This document shows positions 27,167 to 38,309 of a stretch of 64,000 nt of DNA, piece by piece. Numbering within the stretch: the stretch's first letter is position 1; the number at the start of each line of letters is the position of its first letter. Under the pieces are notes generated by a model, which was given only the letters and a program-made list of their open reading frames with translations, ran no database searches and was not told the origin of the DNA. A program made the position numbers and the translations under genes. Origin of the DNA: Hoyosella levis (lineage in GTDB: Bacteria; Actinomycetota; Actinomycetes; Mycobacteriales; Mycobacteriaceae); contig NZ_BQYM01000003.1 in assembly GCF_026008515.1 (NCBI RefSeq), positions 186,001-250,000 of the forward strand, read 5' to 3'.

Positions 27167-27699
27167 TGTGATTCTTCCTGGTCGGCATCAATGCCGGGCC
27201 AGTCACGAGGCAGGACCGTGCCGATCAGGTCGGGCTCGTCGCGCGCCATCAGGGCCACGGTCTCGTCGCCGAGCGGATTGAGGCCCGGCCCCTTGGCGAG
27301 GGCGTGCGCGGCGAGCACGTGGAGGCACTTGACCCGGTCCGGCATTCCGCCCCCGGAGAAGTCCGTGCCGAGGGATTCAATGCTGTCCCGCTCGCGCAGG
27401 TAGTCCTCGTGCGCGGCACGATAGGCGGCCGCGATCGAGGTATCCGCAGCGATCCGGTCGCTCATCTCCCGCATGATGCCGCCAGACTCGAGGCGGCTCG
27501 CCGCTGCCGTCAGCCGCGGATGAGTGAGGTAGTACAGCGTTGGGAAAGGTGTGCCGTCCGGCAGCCGCGGCGCGGTCTTGACGACACCGGGCTCGCCGTT
27601 CGGGCACCGGTAGGCGATGGCGAGGACTCCCCTGGGCTCCCGGCCGAGCTGGGCGGCGACCGCTGCGAGGTCGTCGGGCGCGACTTCTCCCACGCTCAC
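27163..27699 (-). CDS. DUF501 domain protein
   Basis: The 178-residue protein matches DUF501: LGREPRGVLAIAYRCPNGEPGVV, PFPTLYYLTHPRL, and CLHVLAAHALAKGPGLNPLGDE with conserved Cys and His residues near residue 125. It is almost always encoded between the FtsB-like and Ppx-like genes in actinobacteria (M. tuberculosis Rv1025). Its function is unknown. It overlaps both neighbours by 4 bases. Confidence 0.92.
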   Translation of the reverse strand: MSVGEVAPDDLAAVAAQLGREPRGVLAIAYRCPNGEPGVVKTAPRLPDGTPFPTLYYLTHPRLTAAASRLESGGIMREMSDRIAADTSIAAAYRAAHEDYLRERDSIESLGTDFSGGGMPDRVKCLHVLAAHALAKGPGLNPLGDETVALMARDEPDLIGTVLPRDWPGIDADQEESQ

Positions 27700-28346
27700 T
27701 CCGCGGGGGCTGGTTCGATGGGGGCGATGGGCATGTTCATCTCGCGCTGTGGTCCTTCGTCTCGCTGCACTGACATCTCGCGCCAGAGCTGGGTGTACCA
27801 GGGGTCGCGGCTGCCCGGGAGCAGCTGATCGCCGGACCGGTCCTGATCCTGCTCGTCGAAGAATTGTACCCGGTAGGGCGTTTCGCCCGGAAACACGTAG
27901 CTATGCCGCTCCCGCGCCTGTTCCCTGATGTACGCGGGATCGTCCTGCAGCTTCTTCTCGGCCCGCAGCGCGGCCACATCGGCGCGCAGGTTCTCCTGCT
28001 CCGCCGCGATCTGGCGTGCCTCGCTCCACTGCGAGAAGTAAGTCCGAAGCGGCATGACGAAGGTGAGCACGAGTGCCCCCACTACCAGCGCGAGGATAAA
28101 TGTCTGCCGCGTCGACCATCCGGTGCGGGGCGCGTTGCTGCTGGTGATGGTGGTGCGCTTGCTGCTGGTGCGGGCGGCCGCGCGCTGCGCCGCCGCTTGC
28201 GTGCCCCTAGCCCGTGAATCCGGTCCGTGCAGCGCGCCGGAGCGACGCGGCAGCGCGGACCGCCCGGGACGGGGATCAGCGCTGCGTCGCGCTTCCCTGC
28301 CCGGGCGGGCCGCTGCCGAAGATGTGGTTCCGCGTTCCCGGCCCAT
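27696..28346 (-). CDS. FtsB/DivIC-like septum formation initiator
   Basis: The 216-residue bitopic protein has a long basic Arg/Ala-rich cytoplasmic N-terminus (about 75 residues). One membrane helix follows (TFILALVVGALVLTFVMPLR), then a coiled coil (AEQENLRADVAALRAEKKLQ) and the DivIC signature DPAYIREQARERHSYVFPGE. The C-terminal tail is Pro/Glu-rich. It probably belongs to the divisome subcomplex with FtsL and FtsQ at midcell. It lies 8 bases after eno and overlaps DUF501, as in M. tuberculosis Rv1024. Confidence 0.9.
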   Translation of the reverse strand: MGRERGTTSSAAARPGREARRSADPRPGRSALPRRSGALHGPDSRARGTQAAAQRAAARTSSKRTTITSSNAPRTGWSTRQTFILALVVGALVLTFVMPLRTYFSQWSEARQIAAEQENLRADVAALRAEKKLQDDPAYIREQARERHSYVFPGETPYRVQFFDEQDQDRSGDQLLPGSRDPWYTQLWREMSVQRDEGPQREMNMPIAPIEPAPAE

Positions 28347-28354
28347 GGGTGTGT

Positions 28355-29644
<1,290 letters not shown>

Positions 29645-29822
29645 TCACTCCTTTGGCAGCTGACAACAACGTACGGGGCGGCACGCTCCGCAATGACCAA
29701 TCTTGCCAGCCTTGAGGGTAGCCGCCGCAGCGGCCTCCTGGTTTCAGGCGCGCAGGGGCAATCGGGCGGGGGCCGGCGGGAGTGCCATCGGGGGTGCCGG
29801 AGCAGCGTTGAGACTCCGCTCG

Positions 29823-29880
29823 GGTTGTGTGGGGTTTTGCACCCTGCCATCGCCTTGGGAAGGTGCAGAACCGCAATCCA
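29823..29880 (-). repeat. Family B palindromic element, copy 1
   Basis: An imperfect inverted repeat has GGTTTTGCACCCT (29833-29845) opposite AAGGTGCAGAACC (29860-29872), with GGTTGTGT before it and GCAATCC after it. It shares these sequences with the copies at 30772 and 38248. It lies 60 nt past the stop of the unrecognised gene at 29941 and about 180 nt before eno. No gene is visible in 29642-29940. Confidence 0.75.
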
Positions 29881-29940
29881 CCGCTGTCTCCAGCTTGAGT
29901 CGCGGACCGACCGGCGGCGGGATCCTGCTCACCTCGTGTA

Positions 29941-30432
29941 TCAGCGGCCGGACTTGTTCTGATAGCTGAGCCCGGGTGTGGCGAGGGCGACTGGCCATAG
30001 CTGGATGAGGTAGTCCTCGAGCGGTTCGTCGGTGGGATGGTCGTAGTCGATGTCGCGGCCCCGGGCGCTGACCCGGACGCGGTAGCGATGATCCCCCTCG
30101 GGCGTGAACGTGGTCTCGGGCTCGGCGGGAAGCTGGCGCAGGCCCATCTCGCCCTGGAGGACGAGCCCCAGGCCGGAGTAGGCGATGTCGCCTTCATCGA
30201 TGTCCTCCCACTGGTGAGGCTCGAGCGGGGGTGCCTGCGCCAGGACCTGCACGGCGGCGTTGATCGGCCCGCAATTGGTGCCGACGGAGATGAGGATTTG
30301 CCCCGCGTTGAGGCACAGGAAGTTTAGATATGGATGTTCAGGGTCAGGCTCAGGAAATTCATCGAGCTGTTGAACGAACAGCAAGTGGTCGTCCGTGTCG
30401 ATGATTCCTGAATGCTGCTGGATGCACTCCAT
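29941..30432 (-). CDS. Unrecognised protein between eno and the lpqU-like gene
   Basis: The 163-residue soluble protein begins MECIQQHSGIIDTDDHLLFV and ends NKSGR. It is acidic, with Pro/Glu-rich segments and a C-terminal motif YRVRVSARGRDIDYDHPTDE that suggests a small beta-rich domain. No family recognised. GGAGG precedes ATG 30432; the open frame upstream to 30627 lacks features. Its 5' half and the region around it are visibly lower in GC than neighbours. The gene interrupts the usual lpqU-eno adjacency and has a family B repeat on each side, so it may have arrived by transfer. Confidence 0.72.
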   Translation of the reverse strand: MECIQQHSGIIDTDDHLLFVQQLDEFPEPDPEHPYLNFLCLNAGQILISVGTNCGPINAAVQVLAQAPPLEPHQWEDIDEGDIAYSGLGLVLQGEMGLRQLPAEPETTFTPEGDHRYRVRVSARGRDIDYDHPTDEPLEDYLIQLWPVALATPGLSYQNKSGR

Positions 30433-30771
30433 GACTGTCCTCCGTGTCCATATTGGCGGCCGTCGGTGATTCACATTAGGGGAACCGTGTCGCCCTCGAC
30501 ATTTGGAAGTCCGAATCCTGGGCTGAATGTACGGCGACCACGACTGCTCGCCACAGTCTTGAGAGGCGGGAGGGCACGGCCCGCAGATACCGTGCTTGAA
30601 CTGCCTCGAGACAGTAGCGGGTGACACGACGAAAGCGTCAGGACCAGGACGTTGAACAGACCCATGGAATGCTGAGCCAATTGCCTCGCCAGCATCGCGG
30701 ATGGAATGAACCTCGGCTCCATCGGGGTGCGAAACTCATTGCCCGTGTACCGGGGCAGGACCCGGGTCGAC
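30433..30771. other. Non-coding, lower-GC spacer
   Basis: No open frame here has a plausible start or codon pattern. The DNA is poorer in GC than the flanking genes. It contains short AT-rich stretches such as TTCACATTAGGGGAACC near 30469 that might hold the promoter of the gene at 29941-30432. Nothing further can be assigned. Confidence 0.5.
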
Positions 30772-30829
30772 TTGTGTGCAGTTTTGCACCCTTCCAGTGC
30801 AGTGAGAGGGTGCAAAACCGCACACAACC
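30772..30829 (-). repeat. Family B palindromic element, copy 2 (best conserved)
   Basis: A 21-bp inverted repeat, 30772-30792 against 30807-30827, has one mismatch and a 14-nt loop. The arm core is GTTTTGCACCCT / AGGGTGCAAAAC, flanked by TTGTGTGC / GCACACAA. It lies 53 nt after the lpqU-like stop codon. Confidence 0.85.
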
Positions 30830-30881
30830 GAAGCGTTGCGCAATGCGCGCTGGAATTCTGGACCGTGCGGGCGGTGCAGTC

Positions 30882-32015
30882 CTATTGCGCGGTCGCTTGC
30901 TGCTGCTCGATGAACTCGAGCATGTTGCGGACGTGCGTGTTCAGTCGCCGCAGCGCTTGCTCGTTGCGCGCCGCGCGCTCCTCCTCGCTGAGCTCGCTCG
31001 TGGCGGGCACCGCGGCCGCGGCCTGTGTTTCCGCAGGAGGTGGCGGAGGCGGTACATCACCCGGAGGCGGCGGAGGCGGAGGCACCTCACCCGGAGGCGG
31101 CGGAGGTGGCACCTCACCCGGAGGCGGCGGAGGCGGAGGCACCTCACCCGGAGCGGGCGCTGCGTCCTGCGGAGCGGGCGCCGGTTGCGGAGGCGGCGGA
31201 GGCGGCGGGGGCGCGGGCACGAAGACCTCGGCGCGGCCGTACTGGGTGGCCTTGAGGTGGACGGACTTGAGGTAGTCCTCGGAGTAGTTGTAGGCGAGGA
31301 TCGCGGTGCGCCAGCCGATCGGTGAGCGCAGGTCGCCTCCGGAAGCGCATAGGTAGCGCGCTGCGGAGTAGGTCGCGTCGTCGAGGCCGTCGGGGTTGGC
31401 GATGCCGTCGCCGTCGGCGTCGCTGCCCCAGATGCGCCAGGTGGCGGGGATGAACTGCATGGGTCCCATGGCACGGTCGAACTCTGGGTCGCCGTCGAGC
31501 TCGCCACCGTCGGTGTCGCGGATCTCGGCGATGCCGGGCCGCCCGTCGAGCGCGATCCCGCGAATGGGTGGCAGGGAGTAGCCATTGCCGTCGATGGGCG
31601 TGCCCTCGTAGGTGCCGTGCCAGCTCTCGATGGCGCCGATCCCGGCGAGCGTGGTCCAGGTGATGCCGCATCCGGGGTTGGTCACCTGGAGGAGCCGGGC
31701 GGCGTTGCCGTACGCCATCATCGCTTGGTGCGGGATGCCAAGGGCTTCGGTGTGGGCACGGGCCCAGCCGTCGAGCTGCCATGCGGTGCGACCGGGCGCG
31801 TTGACGTCGATGGGCGGGACTGCGGTGCCGGGGTAGGGCGCGAGGAGGTGTGGGGCGATCTCGGCAACGTCAGTGACCGAGGCCGGTGTGATGTCGACGG
31901 CGCGCTGGTCGCTGAGCGCGATCGCGGTGCCGATCGGTAGTGCCGCGGTGATGGCTGCGGCGGCGATGATGCGGCGCGGCTTTCGGGGCTGCGTGTTCCG
32001 TCGGGTGGGTGTCAC
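30882..32015 (-). CDS. LpqU-like exported lytic transglycosylase with proline-rich tail
   Basis: The 377-residue protein has a basic N-terminus and signal-type helix (IIAAAAITAALPIGTAIALS). A MltB/SLT-type transglycosylase domain (about residues 90-260) follows, with ITWTTLAGIGAIESWHGTYE carrying the catalytic glutamate and AMGPMQFIPATWRIWG. EF-hand-like GSDADGDGIANPDGLDD is also present. After it comes a tail with four tandem Pro-runs separated by GEV or GDV, then an acidic helix. It would cleave peptidoglycan glycan strands. The gene position (mazG-lpqU-eno) matches M. tuberculosis Rv1022, but no lipobox cysteine is present. GTG 32015 is chosen; the longer open frame upstream is low-complexity. 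Confidence 0.86.
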   Translation of the reverse strand: MTPTRRNTQPRKPRRIIAAAAITAALPIGTAIALSDQRAVDITPASVTDVAEIAPHLLAPYPGTAVPPIDVNAPGRTAWQLDGWARAHTEALGIPHQAMMAYGNAARLLQVTNPGCGITWTTLAGIGAIESWHGTYEGTPIDGNGYSLPPIRGIALDGRPGIAEIRDTDGGELDGDPEFDRAMGPMQFIPATWRIWGSDADGDGIANPDGLDDATYSAARYLCASGGDLRSPIGWRTAILAYNYSEDYLKSVHLKATQYGRAEVFVPAPPPPPPPPQPAPAPQDAAPAPGEVPPPPPPPGEVPPPPPPGEVPPPPPPPGDVPPPPPPAETQAAAAVPATSELSEEERAARNEQALRRLNTHVRNMLEFIEQQQATAQ

Positions 32016-32106
32016 CCGTCCCACTCTGCTGCCAGGGACTGCGGTGTGCACCAGTCGTTTCCGAGGCTTTCGACAACCGTGCTGAGTTCGTGATCTTGCA
32101 CCGCGG

Positions 32107-33003
32107 CTAGCAGCTAGCGACCCCGGGCCAGTGCGTGCGCCATTCGTCCGGTGTGCGTGGTGCGCGTCCGAGCGTGTTCTCGATCGTATCGATGGCGCGA
32201 ACAAGACTCGAGATGCGTTGCCGTACAACGATCTCGGTGTCACCACCGGGCACGAGCGTGATCGTCCGCAGGCCGGATGGGACAAGCTCGGAGGGCATTC
32301 CGGCAGCGGCGGCGCGGGCGAGGATCTTCTCGGCGAGCGCGAGCGCGGGCTGGGCGCGCGGGATCCCGTCGAGCAGCGAGGCGCGGGGCTTCTCGGTGGC
32401 CTTGCGTTCTTGCCAGCGACGGTCTTGCTCGTCAGCCTCGAGGGTGCTGCCGGGCTGGAGGTGCTCGAGGGGGTTGCGGTGCAGCAGCTTGGTGGTGAGG
32501 GCGCGGGCGATGTCGTCGATGGTGAACGGGTCGGTCGGGTCGTCATGGGCGATGCGGGCGTGGAAGAGGACCTGGAGGAGGAGGTCGCCGAGCTCGGAGC
32601 GCAGTTCGTCGCGGTCGTTGCCGTGGGCGGCGTCGAGCAGCTCGTAGGTTTCCTCGAGGAGGTAGCGCAGCAGGCTGTGGTGGGTTTGTTGCTGCTCCCA
32701 CGGTCCGTGGGACCGCATGGTGTTCATGATGTCGATGGCGGCGAGCACCTGGTGCCCGGGAAATGGCTGCTCGGCGAGGGTGATGGTGACGGGATAGCGC
32801 TCGTGCAGTGGATGGTTGGGGTTGGTGGTGACGAGCGTGGTGGCGTCCTCGGGAGCGGTGGCAGGAGTGGCGATGGAGGCGAGCTGCACACGCACCTCAC
32901 CGGTGAGGTCATCGGCGAGATGGGTGGGCCGGGCGAGGTGCGGCAATGCGGCTGCGGGAATGAGGCTGGGCCGCAGCGGGTCGAGCAGGATGATCGTCCT
33001 CAT
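32107..33003 (-). CDS. mazG: MazG nucleoside triphosphate pyrophosphohydrolase
   Basis: MazG hydrolyses (d)NTPs, including damaged ones, to monophosphate and pyrophosphate. In the 298-residue protein the catalytic MazG domain (about residues 90-215) has the metal-binding pattern [10 protein letters not shown] and [16 protein letters not shown], with HRNPLEHL after it. The N-terminal 85 residues and the C-terminus resemble the extended mycobacterial form. ATG overlaps the mfd stop by 4 bases (33000-33003), so it is coupled to mfd in a repair/sanitation pair. Confidence 0.93.
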   Translation of the reverse strand: MRTIILLDPLRPSLIPAAALPHLARPTHLADDLTGEVRVQLASIATPATAPEDATTLVTTNPNHPLHERYPVTITLAEQPFPGHQVLAAIDIMNTMRSHGPWEQQQTHHSLLRYLLEETYELLDAAHGNDRDELRSELGDLLLQVLFHARIAHDDPTDPFTIDDIARALTTKLLHRNPLEHLQPGSTLEADEQDRRWQERKATEKPRASLLDGIPRAQPALALAEKILARAAAAGMPSELVPSGLRTITLVPGGDTEIVVRQRISSLVRAIDTIENTLGRAPRTPDEWRTHWPGVASC

Positions 33004-36000
33004 GCCTGGACCAGGGTGGGCGAGGCTTGCGGTTGCCCGTCGAGCGCGGTGAGGAAGTCAGCCACAAAGGCGATGACCTCGTTGTCGCGGACGCGGGGGG
33101 CGGCGGGTGTTCCGTTGCCCGCGCGCGGGAGTGGCACCAGGATCGTGGAAGTGGTGGCCCGGTACTGGGCGGAGGGCTGGAGCCGCTTGAGCCGGACCTG
33201 CTTGGAGTCAGGGAGCTCGAGCGGGGCGATGCGCACCTGGGTGCCTGCCAAGGTGATGTCCGTGATGCCCTTCTCGCGGCAGAGCAGCCGCAGCCGGGCG
33301 ATGGAGATGAGGCGCTTGGCCTCGTCGGGCAGTGGCCCGTACCGGTCGTTGAGCTCGTCGATGACACGTTCGATGCCGGTGCTGTCGGTAGCAGCGGCGA
33401 GCTTCCGGTAGGCCTCGAGCCGGAGCCGGTCGCTGGCGACGTAGTCGGTGGGGATGTGCGCATCCACCGGGAGGTCGATCTTGATGTCCTTGCGCTCTTC
33501 CGTCGTCTCGACCGGCTTGCCGTCGGCGATGGACTTGAACGCCTCGACAGCTTCGCCGACGAGCCGGATGTAGAGGTCGAATCCGACGCCGGCGACGTGG
33601 CCGGATTGCTCGGCGCCGAGGACATTTCCGGCACCGCGGATCTCAAGGTCCTTCATCGCGACGGCCATGCCCGCGCCGAGCTCGGAGTTCTGCGAGATGG
33701 TGGCGAGGCGGTCGTAGGCGGTCTCGGTGAGGACGCGGTTGGCGGGGTACAGGAAGTAGGCGTAGCCGCGGTCGCGGCCTCGACCGACGCGGCCGCGGAG
33801 CTGGTGCAGCTGGGACAATCCGAGCTGGTCAGCGCGCTCGACGATGAGGGTGTTGGCGTTGGAGATGTCGAGCCCGGTCTCGATGATGGTGGTGCAGACG
33901 AGCACGTCGTACTCGCGGTTCCAGAACCCTTGGACGGTCTGCTCGAGGTTCTCCTCGTTCATCTGCCCGTGAGCGACGACGATGCGCGCCTCGGGGACGA
34001 TCTCCCGCAGGTGCTTGGCAGTCTTGTCGATGGTGCTGACCCGGTTATGGACGTAGAAGACCTGGCCATCGCGCAGCAGCTCGCGGCGGATCGCTGCAGC
34101 AACGTGCTTGTCCTCGTGCGCCCCGACGTAGGTGAGGATGGGCAGCCGCTCCTCGGGCGGGGTGAGGATGGTGGACATCTCGCGGATCCCGGCGAGCGAC
34201 ATCTCGAGGGTGCGCGGGATGGGGGTGGCGGACATGGTGAGCATGTCGACGTGGGTGCGCAGCGCCTTGATGTGCTCCTTGTGCTCGACACCGAAGCGTT
34301 GCTCCTCGTCAACGATGACGAGACCGAGGTCCTTCCACCGCACGCCGGTCTGCAGGAGCCGGTGGGTGCCGATGACGATATCGACGCTGCCATCCGCGAG
34401 GCCGCTGATGACCTCGCGCGATTCGGCCGGATCAGTGAAGCGCGAGAGCTGCCGGACCTTGATGGGGAAACCCGCCATGCGCTCAGTGAAGGTATCGGTG
34501 TGCTGCTGGGCGAGAAGCGTGGTGGGAACGAGCACCGCCACCTGCTTGCCATCCTGCACGGCCTTGAACGCGGCGCGCACCGAGATCTCAGTCTTGCCGA
34601 ATCCCACATCGCCACAGACCACGCGATCCATCGGGACGGGCCGCTCCATGTCGGCCTTGACGTCGGCGATGGCGGTGAGCTGGTCCTCGGTCTCGGCGAA
34701 CGCGAACGCATCCTCGAGCTCATGCTGCCAAGGCGTGTCCTGGGCGAACGCGTGGCCCGGCGATGCCTGCCGCTTGGCGTAGAGCTGGACGAGCTCCCCG
34801 GCGATCTCGCGCACCGCCTGGCGTGCCTTGCGCTTGGTGCTCTGCCAGTCGGAGCCGCCCATCTTCGACAGCGACGGTGCTTCGCCGCCCACGTAGCGGG
34901 AGAGCTGGTCGAGCGATTCCATGGGCACGAACAGGCGATCACCGGGGTGCCCGCGCTTGCTGGAGGCGTACTCAAGGACGAGGTACTCGCGGCGCGCGCC
35001 ACCCACGGTGCGCTCGGCCATCTCGACGAACCGGCCGATGCCGTGCTGATCGTGGACAACGAGATCGCCAGCCTTGAGCGCGAGCGGATCGACCTGGTTG
35101 CGGCGCTTCGACGCGAGCTTGCGGCCCGGGGTCGCCGCCACGCGGTTACCCGTGAGGTCGGCCTCGGACAGGATGATCACCTGCGCCTGGGGCAGGATCA
35201 GGCCAGTGGACAACGGCGCCCGCGCCACCGTTACCAGGCCTTTTGCCAGCTCTGTTGAGCCCTCCGTTGCCTGCCGCGCGGGCACGTCATGCTCCTGGAG
35301 CCGCTCAAGGAACCGGGTGGCGGTGCCCGCGCCCGCCACGGCGATGGCCGCGCGCCCGCCGGTCGCCACATGACCGCGCAACATCGCGAACAACTGCTCG
35401 ATCTCCACCTCTCCGCCGTGCAAGGCCGGAGCAGGCTCGACGGGCAGTTCCGTCTCATCACCGGCGCCACTCGCGAAGGGAGAGAGCGTCCACCAGCTCC
35501 GGCCCGAGTCCAGTACACTCTGGGCGACCAGATCGAACGGCCGGAAAGCCAGCGCTTGCAGGTCCAGCGCCTCCACGTCCAGGGGTGCCGCGCCACCGAA
35601 CGATGCCGCGGACCAGGATGCCTCGAGGAACTCCGAGCTCGACCGCCTCAGGTCCGCCGCCCGCATCGACGCCTTCTCCGGATCGCACACCAGCACGTGC
35701 GCGCCACGTGGCATCACTTCGGTCACCAGCTCGAGGGGACGATCAGTCAGCACGGCGGTGAGCGCCTCCATGCCATCAGCGGGGATGCCTGACCCGATCT
35801 TGTCGAGCATCGGGGCGAGGACCTCATGCCCCGCGTGGGTCTCCGCGAGGCGTGCCGCACGCTCCCGCACTCCATCGGTGAGCAGCAGCTCCCGGCACGC
35901 GACGGCCACCACCTCGGTGATCGGGGGGCCCTCGATCGAGCGCTGGTCCGCTACCGAGAACTCGCGGATCTCACTGACCTCGTCGCCCCAGAACTCCACG

Positions 36001-36677
36001 CGCACCGGGTGGTCGGCGGTCGGGGGGAAGATATCGAGGATGCCGCCGCGCACGGCGAACTCACCCCGCCTCGCCACCATATCGACACGCTTGTACGCGA
36101 ATGCCACGAGTTGCTCGATGACCTCGTCGAACACCACGTCCGCACCGGCACGGAGCACCACCGGCTCGACCTCGGCCAGACCGCCCGCGATCGGCTGCAC
36201 AAGCGCGCGCACGGGGGCGACCACGACCCGCAACGGCTCGCCCAGGACCGCATCGTCGGGGCGCGCAAGCCTGCGCAGGACGAGCATCCGCTGCCCCACC
36301 GTGTCCGCGCTCGGCGACAGGCGCTCATGCGGCAATGTCTCCCAGGACGGCAGCAACGCCGCCGCACCACCCAGCACGCTGCGCAGCTCCGCCAGCAGGT
36401 CCTCGGCCTCGCGCGTCGTGGTGGTCACCACCAGCAGCGGCGCAGACCGCGCCAAGGTCGCCGACACCAGCCACCGGGCTCCTGGCGGCGCTACCCACCG
36501 CCGCGAGGGCTCCCCCACCGCGCGCGCCACTATCCGCAACGCCTCGTCCGTGGCAGCCGCCTCCAGCAGCATCGACCCCGCACCGCTCCCCGACTGCTCC
36601 GCCGACACCCCGACCGCGCTCCTCACCACCGCACCACCACGCGCGACACCGTCACGCATGGCCGCATCCTCGACCAA
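33000..36677 (-). CDS. mfd: Transcription-repair coupling factor Mfd
   Basis: The 1225-residue ATP-dependent translocase removes stalled RNA polymerase and recruits UvrA. The N-terminal UvrB-like region includes [20 protein letters not shown]. The RNA polymerase-interacting domain has [14 protein letters not shown] (about residue 535). The helicase core has Walker [10 protein letters not shown] (about 690), DEEQRFG (about 788) and [26 protein letters not shown]-terminal domain closes the protein. An alternative start lies six codons later. It heads the mfd-mazG-lpqU group, as in M. tuberculosis Rv1020-Rv1022. Confidence 0.97.
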   Translation of the reverse strand: MVEDAAMRDGVARGGAVVRSAVGVSAEQSGSGAGSMLLEAAATDEALRIVARAVGEPSRRWVAPPGARWLVSATLARSAPLLVVTTTTREAEDLLAELRSVLGGAAALLPSWETLPHERLSPSADTVGQRMLVLRRLARPDDAVLGEPLRVVVAPVRALVQPIAGGLAEVEPVVLRAGADVVFDEVIEQLVAFAYKRVDMVARRGEFAVRGGILDIFPPTADHPVRVEFWGDEVSEIREFSVADQRSIEGPPITEVVAVACRELLLTDGVRERAARLAETHAGHEVLAPMLDKIGSGIPADGMEALTAVLTDRPLELVTEVMPRGAHVLVCDPEKASMRAADLRRSSSEFLEASWSAASFGGAAPLDVEALDLQALAFRPFDLVAQSVLDSGRSWWTLSPFASGAGDETELPVEPAPALHGGEVEIEQLFAMLRGHVATGGRAAIAVAGAGTATRFLERLQEHDVPARQATEGSTELAKGLVTVARAPLSTGLILPQAQVIILSEADLTGNRVAATPGRKLASKRRNQVDPLALKAGDLVVHDQHGIGRFVEMAERTVGGARREYLVLEYASSKRGHPGDRLFVPMESLDQLSRYVGGEAPSLSKMGGSDWQSTKRKARQAVREIAGELVQLYAKRQASPGHAFAQDTPWQHELEDAFAFAETEDQLTAIADVKADMERPVPMDRVVCGDVGFGKTEISVRAAFKAVQDGKQVAVLVPTTLLAQQHTDTFTERMAGFPIKVRQLSRFTDPAESREVISGLADGSVDIVIGTHRLLQTGVRWKDLGLVIVDEEQRFGVEHKEHIKALRTHVDMLTMSATPIPRTLEMSLAGIREMSTILTPPEERLPILTYVGAHEDKHVAAAIRRELLRDGQVFYVHNRVSTIDKTAKHLREIVPEARIVVAHGQMNEENLEQTVQGFWNREYDVLVCTTIIETGLDISNANTLIVERADQLGLSQLHQLRGRVGRGRDRGYAYFLYPANRVLTETAYDRLATISQNSELGAGMAVAMKDLEIRGAGNVLGAEQSGHVAGVGFDLYIRLVGEAVEAFKSIADGKPVETTEERKDIKIDLPVDAHIPTDYVASDRLRLEAYRKLAAATDSTGIERVIDELNDRYGPLPDEAKRLISIARLRLLCREKGITDITLAGTQVRIAPLELPDSKQVRLKRLQPSAQYRATTSTILVPLPRAGNGTPAAPRVRDNEVIAFVADFLTALDGQPQASPTLVQA

Positions 36678-36755
36678 CGAATGACCCCGAGTCTAGGACC
36701 CGCCACTGACACAAACCATCCGGGCGCGCACGACATCGGAGCAACGCCCGCCGCA

Positions 36756-37409
36756 TCAACCCGCCGACGCCGCCGACTCCCCCTCCGGATCCTCGCCCGA
36801 CCGCTCCGCCTCTAGCTGCGGCACCCTCTCGAGATGCATCAAGCCGTTCCAGCACAGGTTCACCAGATGAGCGGCCACGATCTCCTTCGGCGGCTGCCGC
36901 TCGTCCAGCCACCACTGCGCCGTCACCGACACCATCCCCACCAGCGCCTGCGCATACAAGCCCGCGAACTCGGTCTCCATGCCGCGCCGCGCGAAATCAC
37001 TCGCCAGCAAATGCTCCACCTGCGTGGTCGCGTCATTCAACAAGCTCGAATATGTACCCGAACTAGCCCCCGCGGGTGAATCCCGCACCAGGATCCGGAA
37101 GCCATCCGTGCACTCCTCGATGTAGGTGAGGAACGCCAGCGTCACCTGCTCCACCCGCTCCCGCGACCGATGCGACGACAACGACGACGTGATCCGCTGC
37201 AGCAGATCGGCCATCTCCCGGTCCACGACCACCGCGTACAGGCCCTCCTTGCCCCCGAAATGCTCATACACCACCGGCTTCGACACCTGTGCGCGCTGCG
37301 CGATCTCCTCGATCGACGTCGCCTCGTAGCCCCGCTCCGCGAACAACGACCGACCAACCTCGATCAGCTGATCGCGCCGCTGCGACCCTGTCATGCGTGC
37401 CCGAGTCAC
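36756..37409 (-). CDS. TetR family transcriptional regulator
   Basis: The 217-residue TetR-type repressor has the N-terminal helix-turn-helix TSIEEIAQRAQVSKPVVYEHFGG at about residues 34-56. The ligand domain has no specific signature. GTG 37409 is preferred because GAGGGG lies 9 bases before it; ATG 37394 is an alternative. It sits between mfd and tRNA-Gln/glmU, the place of M. tuberculosis Rv1019. The effector and targets are unknown. Lower-GC DNA at 37490-37565 probably holds its promoter. Confidence 0.9.
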   Translation of the reverse strand: MTRARMTGSQRRDQLIEVGRSLFAERGYEATSIEEIAQRAQVSKPVVYEHFGGKEGLYAVVVDREMADLLQRITSSLSSHRSRERVEQVTLAFLTYIEECTDGFRILVRDSPAGASSGTYSSLLNDATTQVEHLLASDFARRGMETEFAGLYAQALVGMVSVTAQWWLDERQPPKEIVAAHLVNLCWNGLMHLERVPQLEAERSGEDPEGESAASAG

Positions 37410-37565
37410 CCGATCAATCCCCTCGTCAATGCCCACGACACCAGCCCTCCCCGATCGCAGGGAACACCGCCGCGCTGAGTCGACTAAACACAACAGATAT
37501 GTCAGTATCATTTCGCATACCGGCCCGCGCGTCACCCAGACTCGCCCACCGGATCGCAGCACCAA

Positions 37566-37637
37566 TCCGCCGTGGTGTAATAGGCAGCACTTCTGATTTT
37601 GGTTCAGACAGTTCAGGTTCGAGTCCTGGCGGCGGAG
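37566..37637 (+). tRNA. tRNA-Gln, anticodon UUG
   Basis: The 72-nt cloverleaf has acceptor stem TCCGCCG/CGGCGGA, D-arm, anticodon stem TCTGA/TCAGA with loop TTTTGGT (anticodon TTG), T-arm CAGG-TTCGAGT-CCTG, and discriminator G. CCA is not encoded (CAT follows). It reads codon CAA. It is the only tRNA seen on the plus strand. Confidence 0.95.
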
Positions 37638-37792
37638 CATCAGTGCAGGTGGGGACGCATAAACAATCGCTGTCCGCCTACCGCTTCAACCGGCCTTGTG
37701 CCGCATCTGTGGCTTACGGCATGCATGCTGCTGCGGACGGCCGCTGGTTGCGATAGTTCTGATCCGCGCACTCGCCGTTTCGGCCCCCACCC

Positions 37793-38167
37793 CTACAGCA
37801 CGTGATCGCCGAGCAGCCTGCCGATGGATCTGACGTCGACCTGGCCCTTGAACTCGAGCCGCACCTTGCCGAGGCCGCTGAACCAGAGATCGACCTCGGC
37901 GTCAAGATCGAAGCTGCCGGCTGTTTCGATGCTGAAGGCCTGCACCCGCGAGTACGGAAGCGACGTGTAGTCCCGCTTCTTGCCGGTGAGTCCCTGCACA
38001 TTGATAGCGATCAGCCGCTTGCTGGTGAACAGGACGGAATCCCGCACGCCCCGGAACGCGAGATAGATGCGTTCGCCTTCCACGAGTATCGGGGCTACTT
38101 CGGCCTGGGCGTCGGCTGGATTCGCCGGACCTAGCTTGAACACGGATCCGTTCTGGAAATCGATCAT
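37793..38167 (-). CDS. Bacterial PH-domain protein
   Basis: The 124-residue protein spans almost entirely one bacterial PH-like domain: FKLGPANPADAQAEVAPILVEGERIYLAF, then the core LFTSKRLIAINVQGLTGKKRDYTSLPYSRV and QAFSIETAGSFDLDAEVDLW. This is the small YyaB/PH_1 type, of unknown function. ATG 38167 gives the domain start; an ATG eleven codons upstream is possible. It is divergent from the SIMPL lipoprotein gene, with a family B repeat between them. Confidence 0.85.
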   Translation of the reverse strand: MIDFQNGSVFKLGPANPADAQAEVAPILVEGERIYLAFRGVRDSVLFTSKRLIAINVQGLTGKKRDYTSLPYSRVQAFSIETAGSFDLDAEVDLWFSGLGKVRLEFKGQVDVRSIGRLLGDHVL

Positions 38168-38247
38168 GCGGCAGACGATAGCGGCCGCGACCGACAGCAT
38201 TCGCTGGTCGCCGCTCCACCGCGCTGGGTCGCCCCCTGCTCAGCCCC

Positions 38248-38309
38248 CGGTTGTGTGCACTTTTGCACCCTGTCGAGCGCGAAACTGGGTGCAGAACCGC
38301 ACAGAACCG
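38248..38309. repeat. Family B palindromic element, copy 3
   Basis: The left arm (38250-38269; TTGTGTGC, then TTTTGCACCC) is opposite the right arm (38286-38305; GGGTGCAGAACCGCACAGAA) with a few mismatches, around a 16-nt loop. Unlike the other two copies it lies between divergent genes and not just 3' of a stop codon. Confidence 0.75.

Noticed and set aside
32016-32546. 177-residue N-terminal extension of the LpqU-like protein
   Set aside because: It overlaps mazG in antisense frame, is Ser/Pro/Arg-rich low-complexity sequence, and would place the signal helix in mid-protein.
33027-35258. 743-codon open frame antisense to mfd
   Set aside because: It is the mirror of a certain gene in GC-rich DNA. 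The translation is low-complexity (Gly/Glu/Leu/Asp/His-rich) with no domain, and mfd motifs are intact on the other strand.
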